Assembly (NCBI RefSeq): GCF_000327385.1
Contig: NW_008710453.1
Location: forward strand, 767,816-831,815
Direction: 5' to 3'
Length of the DNA: 64,000 nucleotides
From: Lottia gigantea
Taxonomy: Eukaryota > Mollusca > Gastropoda > Lottiidae
Position numbers and translations under genes: made by a program. The notes under the pieces were generated by a model. That model ran no database searches. It was given only the letters and a program-made list of their open reading frames with translations, and had not been told where the DNA came from. Every line of letters starts with the position of its first letter. The stretch's first letter is position 1. Of this stretch, positions 1 to 11,229 are shown piece by piece.

Positions 1-1665
1 TTATACTTTTACTTGCTGAACTTTTCTCTATTTATATTGTTACTTGCTAAACTTTTCTCAATTCACACTGTTACTTGCTGAACTCTTCTCAGTTTATACT
101 TTTTTTTGCTGAACTTTTCTTAATTTATACTGTTACTTGCTGAACTCTTCTCAGTTTATACTTTTACTTGCTGAACTGTTCTCTATTTATATTGTTACTT
201 GCTAAACTTTTCTCAATTCACACTGTTACTTGCTGAACTCTTCTCAGTTTATACTTTTATTTGCTGAACTTTTCTTAATTTATACTGTTACTTGCTGAAC
301 TCTTCTCAGTTTATACTTTTACTTGCTGAACTGTTCTCTATTTACAATGTTACTTGCTGAACTCTTCTCAGTTTATACTTTTACTTGCTGAACTTTTCTC
401 AGTTTATACTTTTACTTGCTGAACTTTTCTCAATTTATACTGTTACTTGCTGAACTCTTCTCAGTTTATACTTTTACTTGCTGAACTTTTCTCAATTTAT
501 ACTATTACTTGCTGAACTTTTCTCAGTTTATACTGTTACTTGCTGAACTTTTCTCAATTGATACGGTAACTTACTGAACTTTTCTCAATTTATACTGCTA
601 CTTGCTGAACTTTTCTCAGTTTATACTATTATTTGCTGAACTTTTTTCAATTTACATTATTACTTGCTGAACTTTTCTCAATTTATACTTTTACTTGCTG
701 AACTTTTTTCAATTTACATTATTACTTGCTGAACTTTTCTCAATTTATATTGTTACTTGCTGAACTTTTCTCAATTTATACTATTACTTGCTGAACTTTT
801 CTCTATTTATACTATTTCTTGCTGAACTTTTCTCTATTTATACTGTTACTTGCTGAACTTTTCTCAATTTATACTATTTCTTGCTGAACTTTTCTCTATT
901 TATACTGTTACTTGCTGAACTTTTCTCAATTTATACTATTATTTGCTGAACTTTTCTCTATTTATACTATTACTTGCTGAACTTTTCTCTATTTATACTG
1001 TTACTTGCTGAACTTTTCTCAATTGATACGGTAACTTACTGAACTTTCTCAATTTATACTGCTTCTTGCTGAACTCTTCTCAGTTTATACTTTTACTTGC
1101 TGAACTTTTTTCAATTTACATTGTTACTTTCTGAACTTTTCTCAATTTATATTGTTACTTGCTGAACTTTTCTCAATTTATACTATTATTTGCTGAACTT
1201 TTCTCTATTTATACTGTTACTTGCTGAACTTTTCTCAATTGATACGGTAACTTACTGAACTTTTCTCAATTTATACTGTTGCTTACTGAACTCTTAGCAG
1301 TTTATACTGTTACTTACTGAACTTATCTCGATTTATACTGTTTTCAATTTATACTGTTACTTGCTCAACTTTTCTCTATTCATACTGTTACTTGCTCAAC
1401 TTTTCTCAATTCATACTGTTACTTGCTGACCTTTTCACAATTTCTACTGTTTATTGATGAACTTTTCAAAATTTCTACTGTTACATGCTGAACTTTTTCT
1501 CACTTTATACTGTTACTTACTGAACTTTTCTCAATTTATACTGTTACTTGCAGAACTTTTCTCAATTTATATTGTTACTTGCTGATTTTTTCTCTATATA
1601 TACTGTTACTTGCTGAACTCTTCTCAGTTTTTACTTTTACTTGCTGAACTTTTCTCGTTTTTAAC
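1..1665. repeat. 31-bp minisatellite array, about 50 copies
   Basis: A unit of about 31 bp recurs without a break from the window start; its core reads TTACTTGCTGAACTTTTCTC. Copies differ mainly at a few positions (ACTGTTAC or ACTTTTAC; CTCAA or CTCAG or CTCTA), and copies become more divergent after about 1260. The array runs off the left edge, so its full size is unknown. It ends about 20 bp before the first visible exon of the receptor phosphatase gene, so it lies in an intron of that gene. Confidence 0.97.
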
Positions 1666-1683
1666 TCTATATTGTGATTACAG

Positions 1684-4600
1684 ATGATGTAAATCGAGTG
1701 AAGTTGATTCGCGGAGATGAACCAATTAAGAAAATGAATGATTATGTAAATATCTCCTGTACTGATTATATAAATGCAAGTTATATTGCAGTAAGTGTCT
1801 TTAAAATATGGTTATTTTGTAAGTGTCATTAGAATATATACTGACTTTTGTAATAAGTGTAATAATAATCTTGTAAATATCATTAGGATAAAGGAATCAG
1901 GTTATATTTCTGTAAGTATCATTAGCAACAGGTTATATTTCTGTAAATATCATGCACTCATAATCTCTTCTTCCCTAATACACTGACTTCGTTCCCCTCC
2001 TTATCTCTTCTTCCCAACTACCAAGACCACACTCCTTATCCATACTACCCCTACGTCATTCCTATCTACACACCTGATCCATTCTTACCACTACCCCAAC
2101 TTCATTCCTCTCCTATCTCCTTCCCACTACCCCGACTTCATTCCTCCCACACTCCTTATCTCTTCTTCCCTCAATCCTCTCTACATCCCCTGATCCATTC
2201 TTACCACTACCATGACTACACTCCTTATCTCTTCTTCCCTCATTCCTCTCTACACACCAGATCCATTCTTACCACTACCCCGACTACATTCCTCTCTACA
2301 CTCCTTATCTCTTCTTCCCTCATTCCTCTCTACACCCCCTGATCCATTCTTACCACTACTCCGACTTCATTCCTCTCTGCACTCCTTATCTCTTCTTCCC
2401 TCATTCCTCTCTTCACCCCCTGATCCATTCTTACCACTACCCCGACTTCATTCCTCTCTGCACTCCTTATCTCTTCTTCCCTCATTCCTCTCTACACCCC
2501 CTGATCCATTCTTACCACTACTCCGACTTCATTCCTCTCTGCACTCCTTATCTCTTCTTCCCGACTTCGTTCCTCTCTACACTCCTTATCTCTTCTACCA
2601 AACTTCGTTCCTCTCTGCACTACTAATCTTTTTCCCAACTGCCCCGAATTGTTACCTTTCTTCTTCATGGATCTGTAAATCCCATTGCTCTTCTTCCAGA
2701 CTATTTTCAAATCTGTTTTTTTCGTAAGTCACTTGAATATAGTTACAGTACTGTAATATCATTAATAGTTAGTTATATTGATGAGAGTAGCTAGAAATTT
2801 CCAATTTCATATTTCGAGCCATGTATCGAATGCTTGCATTAAATGTAAAATGTTTCTAAAACCCAACCTTTTTGCTCTGACTATAGGGTTCCAGCGGTAA
2901 ACAGAAAGAATACATTGTAACAATTGATCCGTTGAGATGTACAGTGGAAGATTTTTGGACTATGATTTGGCAAGAGGAAGTTCATTCTATAATTATGTTA
3001 TCCGATATAGACAGATCGGTAAATTGTATTTTTTATCTCTGTATGATAACATTTTTGATTTAATTTTGAGCTTATCGATATCCCAAAACCACCACAAACT
3101 ACAAGACCTAAAGAACATTGTTACTTTACAATACAGTTCGATTCCTGTGATCCGAAAAATTACAACATACATGTATCTCAACCTTCAGGATATGTACCTA
3201 GAAAAATACAAAGATGAAAAGAGCATGGTAGCTTTATTATCGCTGAATATTACTTATATGATTTCAGTTCCATCAATATTGGAATGATTTGAATACGATC
3301 AAGAAAGTTGATAAATTGACGATAGAACTTAAGAAGATTATCACCCAGAAGAACTTTACAAGCAACATATTTGAACTGACCAAGGTATTTATCTTTATTT
3401 AATATCGTAAAACTAATTCCTCCACATCAATATAGTTAATCGCTCTTTCAAGTTCTGGAACAACATACACAACATTCCGGAACAATATAAATCACATTCC
3501 GGAACAATATGCACCGAATTCCGGAAATATGCACTACATTCCGGAACAATGTACACCACATTCACCAAATTCACTAGACGCAAACGAGAAACTTACGAAA
3601 TAACATGCAATGACAAGAGATCATTAATAAAAAAATTGCAAAATAATTTGCACGGGAAAAATCAGTTAGAGGAACTTTAATGATTACTCCTTTGTTATAA
3701 ATATACCTGTCATTTCTTGTGAGTCATTTCCTGTTATTTTCTAGGACTGTTTTATTCTAGGGTAGTAAACATCGCTCGTTACGCCATTATCATTTACCAG
3801 GTTGGAAAGATGGTTGTCCGACATTATCTCCAAAAGATGTTATAGATTTCTTAGAGGATGTGTATAGTAATGTACCAGAGACACTTGCGGAAGGAAAAAT
3901 CGTCTTCCATTCAAGGTATGAACATCTTTCCTCCTTTCTCCGAAAAATTATGAGGGTTATTTCAAGATGTTGCTTGAGATCGACAAATTAAGATTCGGCG
4001 ACCGTTTCTCAAGAAATCTTAACATGCCAATTTTCTTATATATTTTTGTGAACGGGAAATTTTGATCAACTAAAATGACATAAAATATTTGATAATTTTA
4101 GATATTTATACATCCATTATAAAATCCTTCATTTGTAGGACCGGAAATGGAAGATGTGGGGTTATGATTGGTGTAGATATTTGTAGACGAACTATACGTG
4201 ATAATGAATTGTCAGATGAAATTGATATCTATGAAATTGTTTTGAAGATGTTAAATGCACGAACACAGATTATTACATTAGAGGTAAACATTTAAATTTT
4301 CTGGTCTAGAAGTCGTAGTCATTTTTTGGAAAATTTAACAGATTATATTGAATAACAATAATTATGTTGCTTACCACCAGCTTATAGGGTATAAAAATAT
4401 CGTTAGGAAAAGAAGTCCATGGCTAGATACAATCGATCACTGCAAGTTTTCTATGGAATATTGGTTTCGCAGTTTCTACTTTGAACACGAGCATGTAAAA
4501 ACTACTGAACTTCAGGAGCATCTTTACTCTATAGTACCAGTAAAGTCAAACGAGGTATTTGGAACTTTTTAAGAGCCACAGAATATCTACCATTGGATTA

Positions 4601-4887
4601 CTAACATATATGAAAAACAGCAAAGCATTTTTCATTAAACAGTTTCCTTTGGATATAGACAATTTCATAACTAGCCCCTTGTTTATTTTCAACAGTCTCA
4701 GTATGGATTTATCTATGATGCAGCCAGCGAAATGACCAAAGGGAGAAAAAAGAAAGTAGAAGAAAATTACTCTTCATTTGTTGCCAAAAGCGAAAATTCA
4801 CATGTTTACTCGGCATTATGTAAGTTAGCGTTCACTTTACCATGTGTAATGGTCAACAGAATCTGCGAACAGCTCGATTTTCAGTGA
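1684..4887 (+). CDS. Receptor-type tyrosine phosphatase, C-terminal PTP domain (inactive type), 5' end outside window
   Basis: Six exons can be joined in frame: 1684-1790, 2887-3018, 3268-3384, 3761-3915, 4139-4283 and 4696-4887 (stop at 4885). All introns are GT-AG and the phases agree. The product is the last 282 or so residues of a PTP domain: DYINASYI, TVEDFWTMIWQEE, FHQYW, the WPD-loop region reading GWKDGCP, the signature region reading FHSRTGNGRCG, and the Q-loop region TQIITLESQYGFIYDA. In active PTPs the signature is HCSAGxGR(S/T)G. Here the catalytic Cys is Ser and WPD is WKD, so hydrolysis is not expected; this matches the pseudo-phosphatase D2 domains of receptor PTPs, which act as scaffolds or regulators. 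The signature is split by an intron at the same place as in the minus-strand paralogue at 12261-24790. After the PTP fold the last exon adds about 45 lysine-rich and then nonpolar residues. A GT donor at 4819 could remove the extreme tail. Whether a second, active D1 domain lies upstream cannot be seen. Confidence 0.86.
1990..2625. repeat. 81-bp pyrimidine-rich tandem repeat in a phosphatase intron
   Basis: The core CTCCTTATCTCTTCTTCCCT recurs at 2301, 2382 and 2463, a period of 81 bp, with more divergent copies on both sides. Because 81 is a multiple of three, the array leaves open frames on both strands (a 27-residue repeat rich in Ser, Leu and Pro). It lies inside the intron between exons 1684-1790 and 2887-3018 and is read here as non-coding. 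Confidence 0.9.
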
Positions 4888-6391
4888 CTGCTAGCAACTG
4901 GTGTCATCTGGTAGAAACAGATCAATCGCTGGATTAACAGTAGCGAACCAATGACTAAAGTGACGCATTTCCTGCTGGATACTTTCAAATTTGAGGGATA
5001 TGCGGCCCGCGAGCAAGTGCTTCGTTTGCTCTTGTCACTGTTGGTGTGGCCCTCAGATGTCGCTGCCTATTCTGATATCGATTTCCATTATATCCACGCT
5101 GTTAAATCAAAGTATGACGTCCAAATGAATCTAACCAATCAAATCGTTAAAGAGGTCTGACCTCGTGTGATGATTTTAGTCAAATATGTCTGTTATTCCA
5201 TGATTCATTGCTGGTTGGTTACGTGGCCCACGGCCTACTCGCATCCCTCAAATGTGGCCCGCCGTTTCGGAAAGGTTGCACAGGCCTGCTATAAACTATT
5301 CTGACGTCTATATCCTCTTTCAAGTTAAATTTTAGTACATTATTCAATGTGCAATTTAGAATGATTTTCAAACTAATAATCTCAATACAATTATTTTTTC
5401 AGAAGTTAAAGCAATGGTTTAGAGAAACTATATTAATGATTTCATCTATCATGTTTGATATTAACCTAATATGGACTCGGCTATGAACTATGGACTATGG
5501 ACTATAATTAAAAAAGTGGTGATCGAAGGATTATCTTAGCTTAACAAATAATATGTTAGTGACGTTATCAATCGGTTGAGGCTTGAAAACATGGAAACTC
5601 ATAAAATCACTGAAAAAGGTTTTGTTATCCCGAAGTGATAACTGATTGGTAATTTGAAACCCCTCGGTTATCTCACATAATACGATATAATCTTATAACT
5701 ACACATTTTAAGGTTTTTTTGGAATAATTACGTGGATGATAGCTTAGTGTTATAGATTTATAAATGGATTTCTGTTGTTTTAACACATATTCCTAGTCGT
5801 ACTAAGGGCTATAGTTCCTTTTAATAACTACGTAATAATCTACATAACTCAATGTTTCTTATAAGAAGATGAACGTATGGCAGATTGACACTGATTAGTG
5901 ATAATTGGTCTTATCAGTCATTGTTTGTTCAGATTAACTGGTATCTATGTGGACAAAAACGGATAATTTTTTGCCAAAAATATTATTGAGAATCTATCTT
6001 TTTATTGTCTAATTAAATGAGTAACTTTGAGTCATGTCATAAAAAGTTTTGCGATTGGAAAGTTGTAGTTAGTGAGATATGGGTTAAAGTATTCAATGTG
6101 TCTAACTGTGTTAAAGTTGATATTCGTAAAGTTTTATCACCAAATTTTGATCGTATTGTTCATTATGTTTTGCGCATGGATTTTAAATAGTCGTGAGCTA
6201 TATCATCCAGGCACAATTCTCGAATAACGTCTAGGTTTAGTTTTGCTTGCATATCTTTTTGTTAAAAACTCCTTTTTTATTGTAATATATGGCATTTCTC
6301 TTGTATTCACAGTTAAAATATACTTATTGAAAATGATACAAATCGAGGAAAAAAGCAGTTCATTTTTTAACTTCTGTATCAATGTAACTGT
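4888..6391. other. Gap between the convergent phosphatase and SIAE genes
   Basis: This stretch holds the 3' flanks of the two convergent genes. At about 4980-5290 there is a GC-richer patch with an imperfect inverted repeat (TTTGAGGGATATGCGGCCC near 4990 against ATCCCTCAAATGTGGCCC near 5245), which looks like a degraded short DNA element. The rest is AT-rich with no readable exon. Confidence 0.5.
6276..6281 (-). promoter_or_regulatory. Candidate polyadenylation signal of SIAE
   Basis: AATAAA on the minus strand, 111 nt after the SIAE stop codon. A second AATAAA lies at 6006-6001. The nearer one is the better candidate; usage is inferred from position only. Confidence 0.45.
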
Positions 6392-9300
6392 CTAGCCAAT
6401 AATTGTGTTGGATCCACTCAAATTACCATGTTGGATAAACGAAGGTCCAGGTAGGTTACTGGCTTTACCATACACTGGACATTTCTTGAAAACACATGGA
6501 GTTTCTTTCCAGGCGTACCTCACTCCAACCAGATGGCGGCCCTGACAACCAGCAATGTCTAGAGTACCGCTGTTATCACCATGTTGAATTACAGATGCTG
6601 CCGTCCAATGGTCGTGGACGCTACAAGTGCTAGAACTAGAAGTTGAACAGCAAACCTGTGAAATTAATAAGACATTTGTACAGTACGGTCTGATTCATGA
6701 AATTAGGATTGGCTCTTAAGGCACATGAAAAGCGAACATTTTCGAAATAGATTGTTACGTTATATGAATATTGCTTGTAAATAAACGCTGCTTTAACGAG
6801 TGATAGTGCTCTGGTCCCAAACTCTAAGGACTCTTCGTGAACCATCATCTTCCCCAGGTATTAAGAAATATACTGAAACTGTCGAAGCAGCCCGTTACTC
6901 CCGGGGGTACTGATGACAAATTTTGAAAATGTTGGAAACCAAGGCTCTAGTTGTAGAAAGGTTTTAATATTTACCTCAAAACCAACACTGCTTCTAACTT
7001 GAATTGGTTTATCATATTGAATAACTAACTGTTTTCCAGTCACCCTGTATCGAGATGGGAAAGGACCCTGGTATTCTACATGCTCTTTATAAGCAACCCC
7101 TCTAGCAGCCAATGATAACCGGTTTGCCACATCTAATTTATCTCTGGGGTGAATTCTGCAAGCAGAGATACTAAAATATCAAAACTACCAAATCAGCACA
7201 ATAAACACTGGTAACTGCCTGTATGCCGTGTTGAGAAACTTAATTACATTCAGAGTTGCATCAGATATGTCGGATCGACATAAGTGCAACAAAAGGTATT
7301 GTTACCATTTCGCAATTCAACGGTTACTAAATTACCCAAATTTTATGGGTTTTATTCTACAGTCAAATCATACATTTACAGTCGAGTTAACAGTTTGAAA
7401 GATTTGGGCAATAAAGCTTACGGGCCTCTTGGTGCATTTAAATCTGGTAGGTCCATACTAACTGCCATAAATACATTCTTCTGATCTGCATTGGGAGAAT
7501 AACCATGATACGCTGTCTGAGCTAACCTAATTTTAGACCATGCATGATCAGCTGAATCGACTGTTCTGTAGGTTGCCAACTGAAAAGTGCAAGAAAAAGT
7601 ATCTTACGGTCCTCTAGGCCCTGTAAAATCAGGTAAATCCATAGCAATTGCCATAAAAACGTTCTTCTGATCAGGATTTGGTGAATATCCATGATTTGCT
7701 GTTTGTGTCCATCTCATACTTGCCCAGGGATCAACAAAGTTGGCATTTCTGAAGGCAGCTAACTGAAAGTAAGTATTGAATACCAATAGTGTACCTTTCA
7801 AGCATATCATAAGAATTGTTCATGATGCAACCAGCCATGTTCGTATTCTCTGCCAGTAGCATATTTGTGCCATGAAGTTGTGAAGTACAACTTCTAGCAA
7901 ATCTAAACCATGAATCAGTTAGTTCTTCCAATATTGGTACTACTCCAAAGCAGAAAAATCCAACTTTCTTTTTCGTATATCTATGCATTTAGTTAATCGA
8001 ACTTTTACATCTAAACATTTAAAATTTATGACACATAGAGAGCTTTTACAACTACAACCTTGTGACGTCTCTAAACCCGAATTTCAGTTTCTTAAAGAAA
8101 CGTATCTCAAGAAATCGTTCAGGCTCTCAAGTCTTTATAGCATCTTACCTGAACATACCCAAAGTAAAAATCATTTTTAGTTTCACCAAGAGAAGCATCG
8201 TGAAATCTTCTTCTCCAGTCTTCTATCATGTGTTGTTGTTGACAGTCATAGTACTTCACTCTACCAGCATTAGATTCACCTGAAACCACCGACAAAGAAA
8301 GAAACAACTATCTTTTAACGAAGATTCTCTCAACCTCTTGGTCCTTGGCCAGATCTTTTTTTAAAAAGTGGTGTCTATGTAGACTATATTTCAGATTATA
8401 ACTAGTAGATTGGTTAACCCGAACATACCTTGGTACCAAATAGCACCTGTTATAGTCATTGGTAATATAGGTTCTATCATGGCATTCCAACATCCACTAT
8501 CTTCCCAACTATATCTAAAAAGTCCAACACCTTCATAAACCGTCATTAAGAAAGCAACTATCAAATTATATGACAAACCATTTTCCAAAAGCCACAAGGG
8601 TATTTACTTAACGCTTTCATATACAGGGGGTATCGTTGGTACCTTGCTCTGAGATTATGCTTCAAGCAAGCATTTTCAATTACATATCATTATTGCTACT
8701 AAAAGCCATCGGATTTTGATTTTTGATATACAAAATAGGATACGCAATGGACAGTATTTTAAGGAGGAAGAGTCTAGCTTATGAAATATAAATTATGTTT
8801 ATATGGTGATTCTGGAATCGATAAGATACTAAGAACTAGGTGAAAAATGGAAGAAGGCATGGTATACACATTCTTACCTTTTCCTTCTATTCTTTGGACA
8901 AGCTGCTAAAGCATCTGGAGAAGACCAAGTTTCTATAGGTGTTCCTCCCCAGTCTGACTCAACCATTCCAATAGGATATTTACGATCAGTGTGTATATTC
9001 TTACCAAACAGAAAACATATCGCAGAAATCCACGGCAAGGTTGCTGTAAATCAATAGATATAAGCTTAATTTAACTAATTAGGTTTCTTTTGTATACACT
9101 ACTGAAAAGGGTTATATCAGAATATAGACCTAGATCGACAATTGCCAAAATAAACACAAAAGCACCAGCCCATTGGCACCTTCAAGTTAAATCACAACCA
9201 TTTACACTTCCTGTTGCTCCTGGGTTCAGTTATTCAGAAAGAGCTCAGTTTTTATTAGTATCACTTGTCAGCTTTAAAATCTGAAGTCAGGTGCTCCTAC

Positions 9301-10382
9301 AATTCAACAGAAACGTACTGTGTAAGTCTAGTAACACAACCAAATAGACGACCACACCTGACTAAGAACTAACCTTGGTTTGGTTTTGTCCAGGATATAG
9401 AGATATGTTTTAAATCGTTATTCACAGTGGTTTGTTGATCATGGTCAACTTTCATATACCTTACTTTATCATAATTAAAACCATCAGCTTGTACAGTAGA
9501 ACTATTAAACATCTAGAATCAACAACATCTAAATTTAAAGTTGAGTTTGCTTGGCATTGATGGAAAAAAACCTAAATTTCTCGGATTTTCCATTTGAATA
9601 AAGATCACCTCATGCTGCCGAAGTGTGTTGAGGATAAACAATCATTATCAGGTTTACCTCACAGAAAAAGATAACATTGTATTTTCTAATTGGGAAATCT
9701 AGGGCAATTTTCTAAATGTATTTGTTTCTTGTATACTACAGATAGGAGAGCAGTAGGGCACACTTTTTAGGATTATGCTTGTCCCCAATGAAAAGTTTCA
9801 TAATTTAGTACTTACGTCATGGATGTTAAATTCCATGTTACTTTGTCCAGAACAGATCCAGACGTCACCGAACAAAACATCGTCTATTTTGATGGAACCC
9901 TCTTTAGAAGAAGCTGTAATACTGAATGGTCCAGGATCTGTCATGGCAGGTAATTTAACTTTCCAGACACCACCATTACCATGAGTATTCTTAGTGATTG
10001 TTGCTTTACTGCTACCATGTCCACTTATTGTCACCGTTACATCATCACCAACAACATCAGAAAACCCCCAAACTATTGCCCTCTGTGGACCTCTTTGTAA
10101 TACCATATGGTCGCCATAGGACTTCGCAAATTTTAAAACAGCATTTGAACCTATATGTAATAGGTATGTAATGATGATGATGATGATGATGATTACAATG
10201 ACGACAATAATGATAATGATATGAGATTCCTTTCTGTACCTGTACCTTATGCCATTCTAAAATGAATCGTAATACAAGATGTCACACGTGTGAAGCATTT
10301 TCATTTAAAATCAAGACTGAAAAAAAACATGCTTACTCCAGATATTCCCTAATATAACACCAATAAACAACAGTTTATACAT
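6392..10382 (-). CDS. SIAE: Sialate O-acetylesterase, complete, with a duplicated alternative exon
   Basis: SIAE removes O-acetyl groups from sialic acids in lysosomal and secretory compartments. Exons in reading order: 10382-10337 (ATG and signal peptide MYKLLFIGVILG), 10150-9816, 9512-9374, 9043-8878, 8514-8429, 8279-8149, then either 7762-7608 or 7579-7422, then 7155-6975 and 6655-6392 (TAG). All junctions are GT-AG and all phases agree. The product is 500 or 501 residues, close to the 523 of human SIAE as remembered. Family marks are DHMVLQRGPQ, GDVWICSGQSNM (nucleophile Ser at residue 116), PIGMVESDWGGTPIETW, AIWYQGESN, an FGYVQ-LA junction, HGYSPN, IHPRDK and a C-terminal VGVRYAWKETPC. 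The signal-peptide exon was chosen because it ends in phase 1 with a good donor and completes a Ser codon at the next exon. The gene converges on the phosphatase gene at 1684-4887 and lies in tandem downstream of the phosphatase gene at 12261-24790. Confidence 0.95.
7422..7579 (-). other. SIAE: SIAE alternative exon B (second copy)
   Basis: 158 nt, phase 0 to phase 2, encoding LATYRTVDSADHAW, then IRLAQTAYHGYSPNADQKN, then VFMAVSMDLPD and PRGP. Only 28 nt (7580-7607) separate it from exon A, too short for a normal intron. Joining both copies shifts the frame and meets a stop in exon B, so each mRNA should carry only one of them. Confidence 0.93.
7608..7762 (-). other. SIAE: SIAE alternative exon A (first copy)
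   Basis: 155 nt, starts in phase 0 and ends in phase 2. It encodes LAAFRNANF, then MRWTQTANHGYSPNPDQKN, then VFMAIAMDLPD and PRGP. It has its own AG acceptor and a GTAAG donor. It resembles exon B (7422-7579) along its whole length; the second half is nearly the same (HGYSPN, DQKNVFMA, MDLPD, PRGP). It follows the exon ending FGYVQ, just where vertebrate SIAE continues. Confidence 0.93.
10171..10193. repeat. (ATG)n microsatellite in the first SIAE intron
   Basis: About eight ATG units in a row, followed by looser ATG/ATA/ACG triplets to about 10220. It lies between SIAE exons 1 and 2. Confidence 0.9.
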
Positions 10383-10639
10383 GGTGTATAGAAATAGAAT
10401 ATTATAAAGAGGAACAAACGAAATGTTAACATAAACTATAATCTTTGTGAAACCATGATAAGGCTTGATAAGAATAACAGATATAAAAATTGTACGTGAA
10501 ATACAAATCACTAGGAACAAAGCAGCACAATTTTTTTTAGAATGACATTGAAATTTCACACTTTATTTCGATAACGCTTTGGATCAACATCAGACTACAT
10601 AACAGACCAGGGGGTATTTTCCTGAAGAAGGGCGGGAAA

Positions 10640-10815
10640 GGGGGGGGGGGGGCAAAATTGAGACTCGAGGCCAGGCCCAGAAGGCCTTGGGACTGGAACT
10701 CTCAGAGGCTTCCAGAAGCCAACCTATTTCAGATGAGAGATGGGTTTTGGGCATTTAGAAGGTTTTCACTTCATAACAAGACCTTTCGCATGCCCAAGTA
10801 AAGGACCCTGGCCCG
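10640..10815. repeat. Interspersed repeat, copy 1, with a poly-G run
   Basis: After a poly-G run near 10640, the stretch with AGAAGCCAAC, TTTCAGATG, GGCATTTAGAAGG and AGACCTTTCGCATGCCC matches, with differences, the stretch at 60150-60330. It ends next to the foldback element at 10819. The family is unknown to me. Confidence 0.6.
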
Positions 10816-10818
10816 ATT

Positions 10819-11210
10819 ATGGAAGCCGGCTTCTGCCATATCTACTCTCGACTTCTCGCCCACGAGAAAGCGTGGAAACTCGACTTTTCGTCCACGAGAA
10901 AGCGAGGAAAAAGGCGAGGAAAAAGGCGCGAATAAAGGTGACGAAAAAGGCGAGAAAGCGAGGGTAAAAAATTACGAGGAAAAAGGCGAGGACAAAGGCG
11001 AGAAAGCGATGAAAAAGGCCAGAAAAGGCCAGAAAAAAGGCGAGGAAAAACGACGAGGAAAAGGGCGAGGAAAAAGGCGAGGAATAAGTCGAGGAAAAAG
11101 GCGAGAAAGCGAGAGTAAAAAAGGCGATCTCGCCTTTTTCCTCGATTTGTCGTCTCACGACGTCTCGTGGGCGAAAAGTCGAGGGTAATATGGCCGCAGC
11201 CGGCTTCCAT
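10819..11210. mobile_element. Foldback or MITE-like element with a minisatellite core
   Basis: The first 50 or so bases (ATGGAAGCCGGCT...GCCATAT...CTCGACTT...CGCCCACGAGA) recur as an imperfect inverted copy at 11161-11210, giving terminal inverted repeats of about 48 bp. The inside, about 10900-11130, is a purine-rich array of units like GCGAGGAAAAAG. There is no transposase gene. The class is unknown and no clear target-site duplication was found. Confidence 0.8.
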
Positions 11211-11229
11211 ACCCAATGATACTAGATAC

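Noticed and set aside
2212-2727. Open frame of 171 codons with a 27-residue Ser/Leu/Pro repeat
   Set aside because: It is created by the 81-bp repeat inside a phosphatase intron; the opposite strand is open too, and there is no domain or splice support.
4951-5160. Plus-strand frame of 69 codons after the phosphatase stop
   Set aside because: It has no known motif, and it overlaps the inverted-repeat patch that looks like a degraded element.
7731-7988. Minus-strand frame overlapping SIAE exon A as a possible third alternative exon
   Set aside because: It lies in another frame, has no similarity to exons A and B, and no phase-0 to phase-2 exon can be formed from it.
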